64,000 nucleotides of DNA from Aquabacterium olei. GTDB taxonomy: Bacteria > Pseudomonadota > Gammaproteobacteria > Burkholderiales > Burkholderiaceae_C. A program made the position numbers and the translations under genes. The stretch covers positions 124,001 through 188,000 of the forward strand of contig NZ_CP029210.1 in NCBI RefSeq assembly GCF_003100395.1, read 5' to 3'. Shown one piece after another: positions 51,904-60,577 of this stretch (the stretch's first letter is position 1; each line of letters begins with the position of its first letter). The notes below the pieces were generated by a model. That model made no database searches. It was not told where the DNA came from and saw only the letters and a program-made list of their open reading frames with translations.

Positions 51904-52944
51904 ATGACGCAACTGACCGACCAGCAGGCGCTGCAACGCGTCATCGAGCACCGCGAGATCTTCCACGACGAGATGCTGGGGCTGATGCGCCGCATCATGC
52001 AGGGCGAGATGTCGCCGGTCGTCATGGCCGCGCTGGTGACCGGTCTGCGCGTCAAGAAGGAAACCGTGGGCGAACTCTCGGCCGCCGCGCAGGTGATGCG
52101 TGAGTTCGCCACCCCGGTGCAGATCGATGACACTGCGAACCTCATCGACCTGTGCGGCACCGGCGGGGACGGCGCCCACACCTTCAACATCTCGACCACC
52201 GCGATGTTCGTGGCCGCCGCCGCCGGCGCCCGTGTGGCCAAGCACGGTGGCCGCAGCGTGTCGTCCAGCACTGGCAGCGCCGATGTGCTCGAGGCGCTGG
52301 GCGCCCACATCAACCTGAGCCCCGATCAGGTAGCGAGCTGCCTGGCCGACACCGGCGTGGGCTTCATGTTCGCGCCGAACCACCACGGCGCGATGAAGCA
52401 CGCCGCCCCCGTTCGCAAGGAACTGGGCGTGCGCACCATGTTCAACATCCTGGGCCCGCTGACCAACCCGGCCGGCGCGCCGAACCAGCTGATGGGCGTG
52501 TTCCATCCCGATCTGGTCGGCATCCAGGCACGTGTGCTGCAGCGCCTCGGCTCTCGCCACGTGATGGTGGTGCATGGCTGCGACGGGCTGGACGAGATCA
52601 CGCTGGCGGGCCCCACCATGGTGGCCGAGCTGAAGGATGGCCAGGTGAACGAGTACACCGTCACCCCCGAGCAGTTCGGGATGGCCGAGCACGACGGCTC
52701 GGCGCTGAAGGCCCACAACCGCGAGGCGTCGGTGGCCATCGTGCAGCGCGTGCTGGCCAACGAGGCCGGCCCCGCTCGCGACATCGTGCTGCTCAATGCG
52801 GGCGCGGCGCTGTATGCGTCTGACGTGGCCGACACGCTGGCCGACGGCGTCGAGCGCGCGCGCGAGGCCCTGGCCAGCGGCCGTGCCCGCGACACGCTGA
52901 ACCGATTCGTGCAGGCCACGCAGGCCTTCGCACCCCGCGCCTGA
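51904..52944 (+). CDS. trpD: Anthranilate phosphoribosyltransferase
   Basis: A 346-residue enzyme that transfers phosphoribosyl from PRPP to anthranilate. [17 protein letters not shown] is the PRPP-binding Gly-rich loop, [23 protein letters not shown] the second motif, [35 protein letters not shown] the anthranilate-binding His/Arg region, and [10 protein letters not shown] the metal-binding part. Length and order are standard for the family. Confidence 0.97.
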   Translation: MTQLTDQQALQRVIEHREIFHDEMLGLMRRIMQGEMSPVVMAALVTGLRVKKETVGELSAAAQVMREFATPVQIDDTANLIDLCGTGGDGAHTFNISTTAMFVAAAAGARVAKHGGRSVSSSTGSADVLEALGAHINLSPDQVASCLADTGVGFMFAPNHHGAMKHAAPVRKELGVRTMFNILGPLTNPAGAPNQLMGVFHPDLVGIQARVLQRLGSRHVMVVHGCDGLDEITLAGPTMVAELKDGQVNEYTVTPEQFGMAEHDGSALKAHNREASVAIVQRVLANEAGPARDIVLLNAGAALYASDVADTLADGVERAREALASGRARDTLNRFVQATQAFAPRA

Positions 52945-52980
52945 CGCGCCCCCCCGACCCTCCGAGCCCGATTGCGCACC

Positions 52981-53781
52981 ATGTCCGACATCCTCGACAA
53001 GATCAACGCCGTCAAGCACGAAGAAGTGGCGGCCGCCCGCCAGCGCAAGCCACTGCAGGCCGTGCGGGAAGAGGCCGAAGCCCGTCACCGCGCTGGCCAC
53101 GACCACCGCGATTTCGTCGGGGCCCTGCGCGCCAGGATCGCGGCGGGCCGCCCGGGCGTCATCGCCGAAGTGAAGAAGGCCAGCCCCAGCAAGGGCGTGC
53201 TGCGCGAGCACTTCGTGCCGGCCGACATCGCCCGCAGCTATGCCGCGCACGGCGCCGCCTGCCTCAGCGTGCTGACCGACGAACGCTTCTTCCAGGGCCA
53301 TGCGGATTACCTGAAAGCCGCCCGCGCCGCCTGCACGCTGCCCGCCCTGCGCAAGGACTTCCTGGTCGACGAGTACCAGGTGTTCGAAGCCGCAGCCTGG
53401 GGCGCCGACGCCATCCTGCTGATTGCCGCCAGCCTGTCTGACGCGCAGATGGCGGACTTCGAGGCCGTGGCCCATGCGCTGGGCCTGGCCGTGCTGGTCG
53501 AGGTGCACGATGGCAAGGAGCTCGACCGGGCGCTGAAGCTCAAGACCCCGCTCGTCGGCATCAACAACCGCAACCTGCGCACCTTCGAGGTCACGCTCGA
53601 CACCACACTGGGCCTGCTGCCGCGCGTGCCGGCCGACCGCCTGCTGGTGACCGAATCCGGCATCCTGGGCGCCGACGATGTGCGCCGCATGCGCGAGGCC
53701 AATGTGCATGCCTTTCTGGTGGGCGAGGCCTTCATGCGCCAGCCTGACCCCGGCGTGGCGCTGGCCACGCTGTTTGCCTGA
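52981..53781 (+). CDS. trpC: Indole-3-glycerol-phosphate synthase
   Basis: A 266-residue TIM barrel that closes the indole ring. [17 protein letters not shown] leads, [16 protein letters not shown] contains the catalytic Lys, [17 protein letters not shown] the Glu/Phe area, [15 protein letters not shown] the second catalytic Lys, and [13 protein letters not shown] and TESGIL the later motifs. Start ATG 52981 is preferred to the TTG three codons upstream. It follows trpD by 36 bases. Confidence 0.97.
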   Translation: MSDILDKINAVKHEEVAAARQRKPLQAVREEAEARHRAGHDHRDFVGALRARIAAGRPGVIAEVKKASPSKGVLREHFVPADIARSYAAHGAACLSVLTDERFFQGHADYLKAARAACTLPALRKDFLVDEYQVFEAAAWGADAILLIAASLSDAQMADFEAVAHALGLAVLVEVHDGKELDRALKLKTPLVGINNRNLRTFEVTLDTTLGLLPRVPADRLLVTESGILGADDVRRMREANVHAFLVGEAFMRQPDPGVALATLFA

Positions 53782-53791
53782 GGCGCAGCGG

Positions 53792-54583
53792 GTGAGCCAG
53801 CCTGATCTGTTCGGTGCCGCCGAGGGGCAACCGTCGGCGGCCGATCCGGCTGAAAACCGACCTGTCGCGCTGGCGGCCCCGCTGGCCGACCTGTTCGACG
53901 CCGTGCCGCCTGACTGGCGGCCGCTCACCGACGCCTTTCGTGCCTCACCGGCCGGACAGGCGCTGATCGCGCGCGTCGATGCGGCCCGTGAAGCGGGCGC
54001 AGTGATCTATCCCGCCGATGTGTTTGCGGCCCTGCACCACACTCGCCGTGCCGGCGTGCGCGTCGTGATCCTGGGTCAGGACCCGTACCATGGCCCCGGT
54101 CAGGCGCATGGCCTCGCGTTTTCCGTGCAGCCGGGGGTGGCCATCCCGCCCAGCCTGCGTAACATCCGCAAAGAGGTCCAGCGCGACCTCGGCTTGCCTG
54201 CGCCGGCGCATGGCAGCCTCACGGCCTGGGCCGACCGCGGCGTGCTGCTGCTCAACACCGTGCTCACGGTGGAGCAGGGCCAGGCGGCCAGCCATGCCGG
54301 TTGGGGCTGGGAGGCGCTGACCGACGCGCTCATCGCCGCCGTGGCGGCCGACCCCGGCCCGCGCGTGTTCATGCTGTGGGGCGCGCACGCGCAGCGCAAG
54401 CTGGCGCTGATCGAAGCGGCCGGCGAAGCCCGGTCTGGCGAGATCCGGGTGCTGCAGAGCAACCACCCGTCCCCGTTGTCGGCCACGCGGGGCCCCGTGC
54501 CCTTCGTGGGCAACGGGCACTTCGGGGCCGCACGCGACTTCTGGGCCGCGCACGGGCACCACCTAGACTGGGCTTTCAGCTGA
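53792..54583 (+). CDS. ung: Uracil-DNA glycosylase
   Basis: A 263-residue base-excision repair enzyme that removes uracil from DNA. A GTG start at 53792, ten bases after trpC, gives an N-terminus MSQPDLFG with a short Pro/Ala linker. [22 protein letters not shown] holds the catalytic Asp97 and the water-activating loop, LLLNTVLTV the uracil-recognition Asn, and HPSPLS (225-230) the catalytic His and minor-groove loop. Its place at the end of the trp operon implies co-transcription with tryptophan genes. Confidence 0.96.
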   Translation: MSQPDLFGAAEGQPSAADPAENRPVALAAPLADLFDAVPPDWRPLTDAFRASPAGQALIARVDAAREAGAVIYPADVFAALHHTRRAGVRVVILGQDPYHGPGQAHGLAFSVQPGVAIPPSLRNIRKEVQRDLGLPAPAHGSLTAWADRGVLLLNTVLTVEQGQAASHAGWGWEALTDALIAAVAADPGPRVFMLWGAHAQRKLALIEAAGEARSGEIRVLQSNHPSPLSATRGPVPFVGNGHFGAARDFWAAHGHHLDWAFS

Positions 54584-54597
54584 ACCCGGGCTGACCT

Positions 54598-55233
54598 TCA
54601 GCGGAAGTACCACTGCGTGTTGACGCCGACGTGGTCTGCGTCGATCCGCGCACCTTGCACTTTGAAGTGCTCCTTCACGTAGCGCAGGCTCAAGCCCCAG
54701 CTCGGCGTCACCCGCCATTCGCCTTCCAGCACGACGCCAGGGGCGCTCTGAAGGTGGTAGGTGGCGTCGAAGCCGGTCACCTCCGTGCCGTCCGGTAGCG
54801 CGACGTTGGCGTTCTTGTAGCGCAGCACGGGCCGGGTCGCGCGGCGCACCCCCACCCCCAGCGAGGCCCGGTCACTGAAGTGATAGAAGCCCAGCACCTC
54901 GACCGGATAGCGGCGGAAGAAGACGCGGTCGTTGTCGATGCCGTTGGACTGGTCGTTGTGGATGCCATAGCTGGCGCGCACCGATACCGGCATGTCGGCC
55001 AGGCGGAACGACAGCCCCACCCGGCCCTCGATGCCGGCCCCGGCGCTGATGTCCTCGTCGAACTCGGCGCTGCCGCCGCGCGGCCTGACGGTCACCGGAA
55101 CCAGGGTTTCGCCCCCGCTCGTGTAACCGATTCCGACAAAAGGCCGCAGTGCAGCGGGCGAAGCCGCGCTCTGCTGCGCGTGGACCGTGGAAAAAACGCT
55201 GCACAGCAGCGCCGCGACGATGGTAAAGCGCAT
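54598..55233 (-). CDS. Outer-membrane beta-barrel protein (OmpW/Omp-like)
   Basis: A 211-residue exported protein. Signal peptide IVAALLCSVFSTVHAQ; the mature part starts RPFVGIGYTSGG and alternates polar and hydrophobic residues, with LPVSVRASYGIHNDQSNGID-like turns, EVLGFYHFSDRASLGVGVRRA and a terminal strand HVGVNTQWYFR. This suggests an 8-stranded barrel related to OmpW/outer-membrane protein A-type domains. Substrate or function is unknown. It converges on ung (14 bases between stops). Confidence 0.7.
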   Translation of the reverse strand: MRFTIVAALLCSVFSTVHAQQSAASPAALRPFVGIGYTSGGETLVPVTVRPRGGSAEFDEDISAGAGIEGRVGLSFRLADMPVSVRASYGIHNDQSNGIDNDRVFFRRYPVEVLGFYHFSDRASLGVGVRRATRPVLRYKNANVALPDGTEVTGFDATYHLQSAPGVVLEGEWRVTPSWGLSLRYVKEHFKVQGARIDADHVGVNTQWYFR

Positions 55234-55494
55234 GGCGTTCCCTGAGATGTGATGAAAGCGCAGACCCGATCATGCCCGCGGTGAGAGGGGAAGGGACACC
55301 GGAGGGCGCCCGGGTTTTGTCGGATATGACACAAAGGCGGGATTGCCTCCACCGGATCAAGGGGGCGTCCGGAAAGCAGAACCGCCTTCAGAATCAACCT
55401 GTTACAGGTGCGCATGCCTTATCAGGTCGCAGCTGTTTTCAGATTGGGGTGGTGCGCACGCGGTGCGCCTGCCCTCGACAGAAAGCCTTCCCTC

Positions 55495-56406
55495 ATGCCC
55501 ACCCCTCAGACGGCCCCGCGTCCCCAGCCCCCCTCGCTGGGCGTCGTGATCGTCAACTACCGCACCTACGATCTGACGATGCAGTGCGTGGCGTCGCTCC
55601 TGGCCCATGCCATCGCGGCGGCGGGCGACATCGTGGTGGTCGACAACGATTCGCCCGACGGCTCCGGCGAGCGTCTGCGGCGTGACCTGCCGGTCGGCGT
55701 GGTGGCTGTGCTGTCGCGCTGCAACGGCGGGTTCGGGGCCGGCGTGAACATCGGAGTGGCTGCACTGCGCACGGATCTGGTACTGGTGCTCAACCCCGAC
55801 ACCTACTTCCGGCGCAACCAGGTCGAGGCGGTACAGGGGCTGTTTGCCCGGCACGAGCGGCTCGGCGTGGCCGGGCTCAAACTCATCAACCCGGACGGCT
55901 CGCTGCAGTATTCGGCGCGGCGTTTCTACTCGCTGCCCGACATCTTGGCCCGGCGCACGGCACTGGGCCGGGTGGCGCCCCTGCGCCGCCTGGTGAACTC
56001 GCACCTGTTGAAGCGCAACTGGCGCGAGGGCCCGTTCGAGGCCGACTGGGTGATGGGCACGGGCTTCGTCGTGCGCCGCACCGCCTTCGAGGACGTCGGG
56101 CGCATGGACGAGGGCTACTTCCTGTACTTCGAGGAGGTCGACCTGTGCGCGCGCATGTGGGTCAAGGGCTGGCGCGTGATGGCCCTGCCCGAAGTCGAAC
56201 TGGTGCACGAGCACCAGCGCCACAGCGCCGCCGGCATCTGGTCGAACTCCGGGCAGACCCACCTGCGCAGCATGGTCCGCTTCTTTCACAAATTCGGCGT
56301 GCCCTGGCTGTGGCGTCCCCGGCGTGAGCAGATGCAGCGCGCCTACCTGCGCTGGCGCCGCCAGTTCGACGAGGTGCACCGCGCCCACCGTGATGCGGCC
56401 ACATGA
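55495..56406 (+). CDS. Family 2 glycosyltransferase (rhamnosyltransferase-like)
   Basis: A 303-residue GT-A enzyme. GVVIVNYRTYDLTMQCVASL is the start of the nucleotide-sugar fold, VDNDSPDGSGERL the first acidic motif, NGGFGAGVNIG the acceptor-side loop, VLVLNPDTYF the metal-binding DxD-type motif, and GTGFVVRRTAFEDVGRMDEGYFLYFEEVDLCARMW the catalytic ED region. It resembles WbbL-type rhamnosyltransferases of exopolysaccharide or O-antigen synthesis. ATG 55495 is chosen as it starts the conserved part. The upstream 261 bases (55234-55494) may contain the cluster promoter, but no clear element was identified. Confidence 0.92.
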   Translation: MPTPQTAPRPQPPSLGVVIVNYRTYDLTMQCVASLLAHAIAAAGDIVVVDNDSPDGSGERLRRDLPVGVVAVLSRCNGGFGAGVNIGVAALRTDLVLVLNPDTYFRRNQVEAVQGLFARHERLGVAGLKLINPDGSLQYSARRFYSLPDILARRTALGRVAPLRRLVNSHLLKRNWREGPFEADWVMGTGFVVRRTAFEDVGRMDEGYFLYFEEVDLCARMWVKGWRVMALPEVELVHEHQRHSAAGIWSNSGQTHLRSMVRFFHKFGVPWLWRPRREQMQRAYLRWRRQFDEVHRAHRDAAT

Positions 56407-56539
56407 ATGGGTGTGACGGCGTCGCCAGCACGGCGGCCCCTCGTATGATCGGACGAGGCCGTCCCGTCCCCCGTGCGCCGGTCTTGCCCACCCCTAGCCC
56501 CAGACCTCGCAGTACCCGAACCGGGTGCTGGTGTGCCCC

Positions 56540-57301
56540 ATGAAGCTTCCTCTGATCGCGCTCTGCCTGGCGGCCCTGTCGGCCTGCACGCCCATGGGCA
56601 ACCTGACCCCGTCGGCCGAAATGGCCCGGCTGCGCGTGCTGACCCCGGCGGATGTGGCCCGCATGGCGGCGGAGCCGACCCGTGTCCACCCGGGCGACAC
56701 CCTGCGCATCATCCGCGACGCCCAGGACGGGGCCATGGACCTGCGCAACCTTGTGGAAGACAGCCAGACGCAGCTCTACGTGGTGCGCCCGGACGGCAGC
56801 TTCTCCTACCGCCATGCCGGTCGCATCCAGGCCGGAGGCAAGACACCGGACGAACTGGCGCAGACCTTGCGTGAGCGCCTGGCGTCGGTCTACCGCGAGC
56901 CGGGGGTCACCATCAACATCGTCAGTTCGCCGAGCAGCAAGGTCGTCATCGGGGGGGCGGTGCGCACGCCGGCCGCCTTCGACATGTCGGCCGTGGCCAC
57001 AGTCGAACAGGGACTGTTCGCCACCGGTGGGCTCCTGCCGACGGCCGACCCGCGACGCGTGGCGCTGCTGCGCCTGGACGGCGCCCAGCGCTATCAGCTC
57101 TATTTCATCGACTTCAGCGGGCTGCTCGACGGGGTGACCGGTCTGCCGACCCTGGCCTTCCGCCGCGGCGACATCCTGTTCGTTCCGAAGGCCTGGGCCG
57201 GCAACATGGGCGATGGGGTCGACGTGTACATCAACCAGCTGCTGCCATTCACCCGTTCGCTGGGTGTGAGCTACAGCTGGGGCGAGACCAAGATCAAGTG
57301 A
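56540..57301 (+). CDS. Polysaccharide export lipoprotein (Wza-like)
   Basis: A 253-residue outer-membrane lipoprotein. Lipobox LSAC follows PLIALCLAAL, so the ATG at 56540 is chosen. The Poly_export domain (SBBP) is LRIIRDAQDGAMDLRN ... TQLYVVRPDGSFSYRHAGRIQAGGKTPDELAQTLRERLASVYREPGVTINIV, followed by a SLBB-type domain GAVRTPAAFDMSAVATVEQGLFATGG and FRRGDILFVPKAW. It would form the outer-membrane channel that works with the Wzc-like protein encoded next (25 bases downstream). Confidence 0.92.
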   Translation: MKLPLIALCLAALSACTPMGNLTPSAEMARLRVLTPADVARMAAEPTRVHPGDTLRIIRDAQDGAMDLRNLVEDSQTQLYVVRPDGSFSYRHAGRIQAGGKTPDELAQTLRERLASVYREPGVTINIVSSPSSKVVIGGAVRTPAAFDMSAVATVEQGLFATGGLLPTADPRRVALLRLDGAQRYQLYFIDFSGLLDGVTGLPTLAFRRGDILFVPKAWAGNMGDGVDVYINQLLPFTRSLGVSYSWGETKIK

Positions 57302-57326
57302 CGACGCACGCGGACCCCCTCAGACC

Positions 57327-59312
57327 ATGATCGACATCCGTTCCTTCCGCGACCTCGTCCGGCTCTTCTACATCTACCGTCGCGCCTTCGTGATTGCGCT
57401 GTGGCTCACCGTGGCCCTGGTGGTGGCCGGCGCCTTCCTGCTGCCCACCCGTTATGCCTCGGACGCGCGGCTGCTCGTCAAGCCCGGCCGCGAGAACCTG
57501 ACCGTGCCCATCGATGTGGGCGAGCGGCAGGCGTTCGCGCCCATGTCCACGCAGCGCGACCCGATTGCCGACGAAGAAAAGATGCTCACCGGCCGCACGG
57601 TGGTGATGCAGGTGGCGCGCCTGTACCTCAACGAGATGGCGCAGGCGCAGCAGGCGCCGGCCAGCGTCTGGAAGAAGATCAAGCTGGGCGCGAAGCAGGC
57701 CGTGCAGGCGGTGCTCGATGGCGCGCGCAGCGCGCTGGTGCTGATCGGCCTGACCGAGGCGCAGAGCCCCGAAGAGCGCCTGGCTGCGCGGTTCGAAGAC
57801 CGGTTCACCGTGACGCACACGCCCGGCTCGAACGTGATGGAGTTGCGCTTCACATGGGACGACCCGCTGGTGGCGCAGCGGGTGCTGCAGACCTGGGTGC
57901 GCGTCTACACCGACGAGCGCACGGCGGTGCTGGGCCGCAAGAGTCTGGTGGCGTTCTACGATGGCAAGGTTCGCGATGCAGACCAGCAGGTGGATTCGCT
58001 CAAGGGCCAGCTGCGCGCGCGGCTGGAGGCCATCGACGGCCTGAGTGCAAGCGAACGACTCACCGCCATCACCAAGCGGATCAACGAACTGCGTGACCGC
58101 CAGGCCGAGCTGCTGGCCGAGCGCACGGCGCTGGAGCAGGGCGTGGCCTTCGCGCAGGGGCGTGCGCGGTCCCTGTCGGGCGATGTCGTGGCCGAGCGCG
58201 ACGTCGGGCTGGGCCCCAACTTCCTGGTGCTGAGCAACCAGCTGGCTGAACTCAAGCGGCAGCGCATCGAGGCCCTGCGCGTCTACAAGGACACGGCGCC
58301 CAGCGTGGTCTCGCTCAACGAGAGCATCGCCACCGTGGAAGCCCAGCTCAAGAACGAAGAGCGCAACACCCAGCGCAGCGAGAAGCGCACGCCCAACGAA
58401 CTGGGCACGCTGCTGGCCCGCAACACGCTCGAGAAGTCGCTGCGCCTGAAGGAGCTCGGCTCCATGGCCGCCAGCGTCGAGCGCGAGCTGTCGCAACTGA
58501 CCGACGCCCGCCGCAAGGTGCTGGCCAGCGAGCCGGAACTCGGCCGCATCGAACAGGCCCTGGCCGTGGCCGAAAAGAGCCGGCTGCTCTACCTCGACAG
58601 TCTGGAGAAGGCCCGCATCGACCAGGCGCTCGACGACAGCCGCATCAACAACATCGCCGTGATCGAGGCGGCCACGCTGAACCCGTCGCGCGTGGCGCCG
58701 CGCAGCCTGCTGCTGCTTCTGCTGGCGCTGCCGGCGGGGTTGCTGGTGGGCGGGGTCACGCTCTATCTGTGTTCGGTCGCCGACCAGCGCATTCACGATG
58801 GCGGCCGCGTCGAGGCGCGCTTTGGCGTGCCGCTGTGGTCCTCCCTCAAGGACATCGCCCACTCCGGCGAAGACAACGATTTCCACGCCAGCCTGCACCG
58901 CATCTACGGCACGCTGCCGCTGGAGCAGGTGGCCGAGCGGGGGTTGACGCTGGGCCTGGCTTCTTCGCGCGCCGGGGAAGGCGTGTCCTTCCTGGCCGAC
59001 CACCTGCGCCGCGTGCTGGAAGCCCAGGGCCTGCGCGTGCGCGTCAACCCGCCGCAGGCTGAAAGCCGCGCCGAGCCGGGCGAGGTCGTGCTGCTGGAAG
59101 CGTCCGACCTGTTGCGCAACCGCGAGGCCTTCCTGCGCCTGAGCCGGGCCGACCAGATCGTGCTGGTGGTCGAGGCGCGCGCCAGTCTGGTGCCGGTGGT
59201 CGACAACGCGCTGGGCGTGTTGCGCACGGCTTTCCGCAAGGTCGACGGCATCGTGCTGAACCGTCGCCGTTTCGAAGTGCCGCCGCGCGTGCTGCGCTGG
59301 CTGCAGGCCTGA
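57327..59312 (+). CDS. Chain-length determinant (Wzc/GumC-like) with degenerate tyrosine-kinase domain
   Basis: A 661-residue inner-membrane co-polymerase. TM1 (about 17-40; FVIALWLTVALVVAGAFLLP), the Wzz domain, and a long periplasmic coiled coil (about 210-440; EAIDGLSASERLTAITKRINELRDRQAELLAER) lead to TM2 (~455-480; LLLLLLALPAGLLVGGVTLYLC). A cytoplasmic ATPase-like region follows but its P-loop is SSRAGEGVS (from ~546), without the Lys and Ser/Thr of GxGK(S/T), and no C-terminal tyrosine cluster is seen (end RVLRWLQA). Autokinase activity is therefore unlikely. It acts in polymer length control with the Wza-like protein. Confidence 0.9.
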   Translation: MIDIRSFRDLVRLFYIYRRAFVIALWLTVALVVAGAFLLPTRYASDARLLVKPGRENLTVPIDVGERQAFAPMSTQRDPIADEEKMLTGRTVVMQVARLYLNEMAQAQQAPASVWKKIKLGAKQAVQAVLDGARSALVLIGLTEAQSPEERLAARFEDRFTVTHTPGSNVMELRFTWDDPLVAQRVLQTWVRVYTDERTAVLGRKSLVAFYDGKVRDADQQVDSLKGQLRARLEAIDGLSASERLTAITKRINELRDRQAELLAERTALEQGVAFAQGRARSLSGDVVAERDVGLGPNFLVLSNQLAELKRQRIEALRVYKDTAPSVVSLNESIATVEAQLKNEERNTQRSEKRTPNELGTLLARNTLEKSLRLKELGSMAASVERELSQLTDARRKVLASEPELGRIEQALAVAEKSRLLYLDSLEKARIDQALDDSRINNIAVIEAATLNPSRVAPRSLLLLLLALPAGLLVGGVTLYLCSVADQRIHDGGRVEARFGVPLWSSLKDIAHSGEDNDFHASLHRIYGTLPLEQVAERGLTLGLASSRAGEGVSFLADHLRRVLEAQGLRVRVNPPQAESRAEPGEVVLLEASDLLRNREAFLRLSRADQIVLVVEARASLVPVVDNALGVLRTAFRKVDGIVLNRRRFEVPPRVLRWLQA

Positions 59313-59323
59313 AGGGCGTCGAC

Positions 59324-60577
59324 ATGCGTGTGGCCCTCCTGTCCCCGCTGCCCCCCGAGCAGACCGGCATTGCCGACTATGCGGCGCACTGGCGCCGCGC
59401 GGTGCAGTCCGCCGGCGTGCACGTGCTGACACCGCTGCAGGGGCAAAAGCCGCTGCATTCGTTCGAAGCTGCACGCCGCTGGGTGGCCGAGCGGGACTGG
59501 AGCAAGGTCGACGTGGTGCACGCCGAACTGGGTGGTGGTCGCCACAGCGAGTTCTTCGTGCTGAAGGCGCTGGCGGCGATGCCCGTGCGTCCGCGGCTGT
59601 CGGCCACCGTGCACGATCCCGAGCGGCTGGTGTGGCGGCCGGTGAGCGCGCTGTGGCGCCGGCTTGATGCCGTGCGCTGGCTGCCTGGCGCCGTGAGCAA
59701 GGCGCTCGCCGTGCTGGTCGATCCGCACACCCTGTGGACCGAGCGCCGCCTGGCGCGCCGGCTGGACGGCGTGGTCACGCTCACCCAGACGGGCGCCCAG
59801 CGCCTGAGCCGCCGCATGAAGCTGCCCCCTGGCCGCGTCCGCGTGATCCCGCACGGCACGCTGCCTCTGCCCACGCAACCGCTGCCGCTGCTCGCGCCCG
59901 TGCGCCTGCTGTACTTTGGCTTCATCTACGCCGGCAAGGGCATCGAAGACTTGGTCGACGCACTGGGCCGACTGCGGCAGCAGCAGCCCGAGCTGGCGGC
60001 CCAGGTGCGCCTCACGATCGCGGGCGGCACGGCCCCCGACATCGCCTTTGGCGGGCGCCACAGCTACCTCGACGGGCTGCGCGCCCGTGCTGCGTCGCTG
60101 GGGCTGCAGGATCAGATCGAGTGGGTGCTCGATGTCGATGAGCGCGACATCCCCGAGCTGGTCGGTCGCCACCACGTGATGGTGCTGCCCTACCGCGAAA
60201 GCCGCAAGCTGGCGCTGATGGGCCAGATGCGTGGCACCTCCGGGGCGCTGGCCTGGGCCGTGGCCGCGGGCCGCGGCGTCATCACCTCGGACGCCCGCGC
60301 GTTTGCCGAAGAGATCAGCCATGGCAATGGCGAGGCTTATCCGCAGGGCGACGTGGCCGCGCTGACCGAGGCCCTCGCCGGCGCGCTGCGCGAGCCCGAG
60401 CGCGTGGCGCACTGGGCCCGTGCCGCGCAAGCCCTGTCCGAGCAGCGGGCCTGGTCACGCACCGGGCGCGCGTTTGCTGCGTACTTCTCGGCCCTCAAGA
60501 CGGGCGTTTCCGAGCTGCCCGACACGGCCCTCGGTGCGCCGCAACCCGCCACCTCATCTTCCGGAGGCGCACGATGA
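59324..60577 (+). CDS. Family 4 (GT-B) glycosyltransferase
   Basis: A 417-residue enzyme. MRVALLSPLPPEQTGIADYAAHWRRA is the N-terminal Rossmann start, VHDPERLVWRP and RVRVIPHGTLPL are in the hinge, LYFGFIYAGKGIEDLVDALGRLR is the donor-side GT-B motif, and VLPYRESRKLALMGQMRGTSGALAWAVAAGRGVITSDARAFAEEI holds the phosphate-binding E-x7-E-like loop. It belongs to the exopolysaccharide cluster; donor and acceptor sugars are unknown. Its stop overlaps the next ATG (ATGA). Confidence 0.88.
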   Translation: MRVALLSPLPPEQTGIADYAAHWRRAVQSAGVHVLTPLQGQKPLHSFEAARRWVAERDWSKVDVVHAELGGGRHSEFFVLKALAAMPVRPRLSATVHDPERLVWRPVSALWRRLDAVRWLPGAVSKALAVLVDPHTLWTERRLARRLDGVVTLTQTGAQRLSRRMKLPPGRVRVIPHGTLPLPTQPLPLLAPVRLLYFGFIYAGKGIEDLVDALGRLRQQQPELAAQVRLTIAGGTAPDIAFGGRHSYLDGLRARAASLGLQDQIEWVLDVDERDIPELVGRHHVMVLPYRESRKLALMGQMRGTSGALAWAVAAGRGVITSDARAFAEEISHGNGEAYPQGDVAALTEALAGALREPERVAHWARAAQALSEQRAWSRTGRAFAAYFSALKTGVSELPDTALGAPQPATSSSGGAR

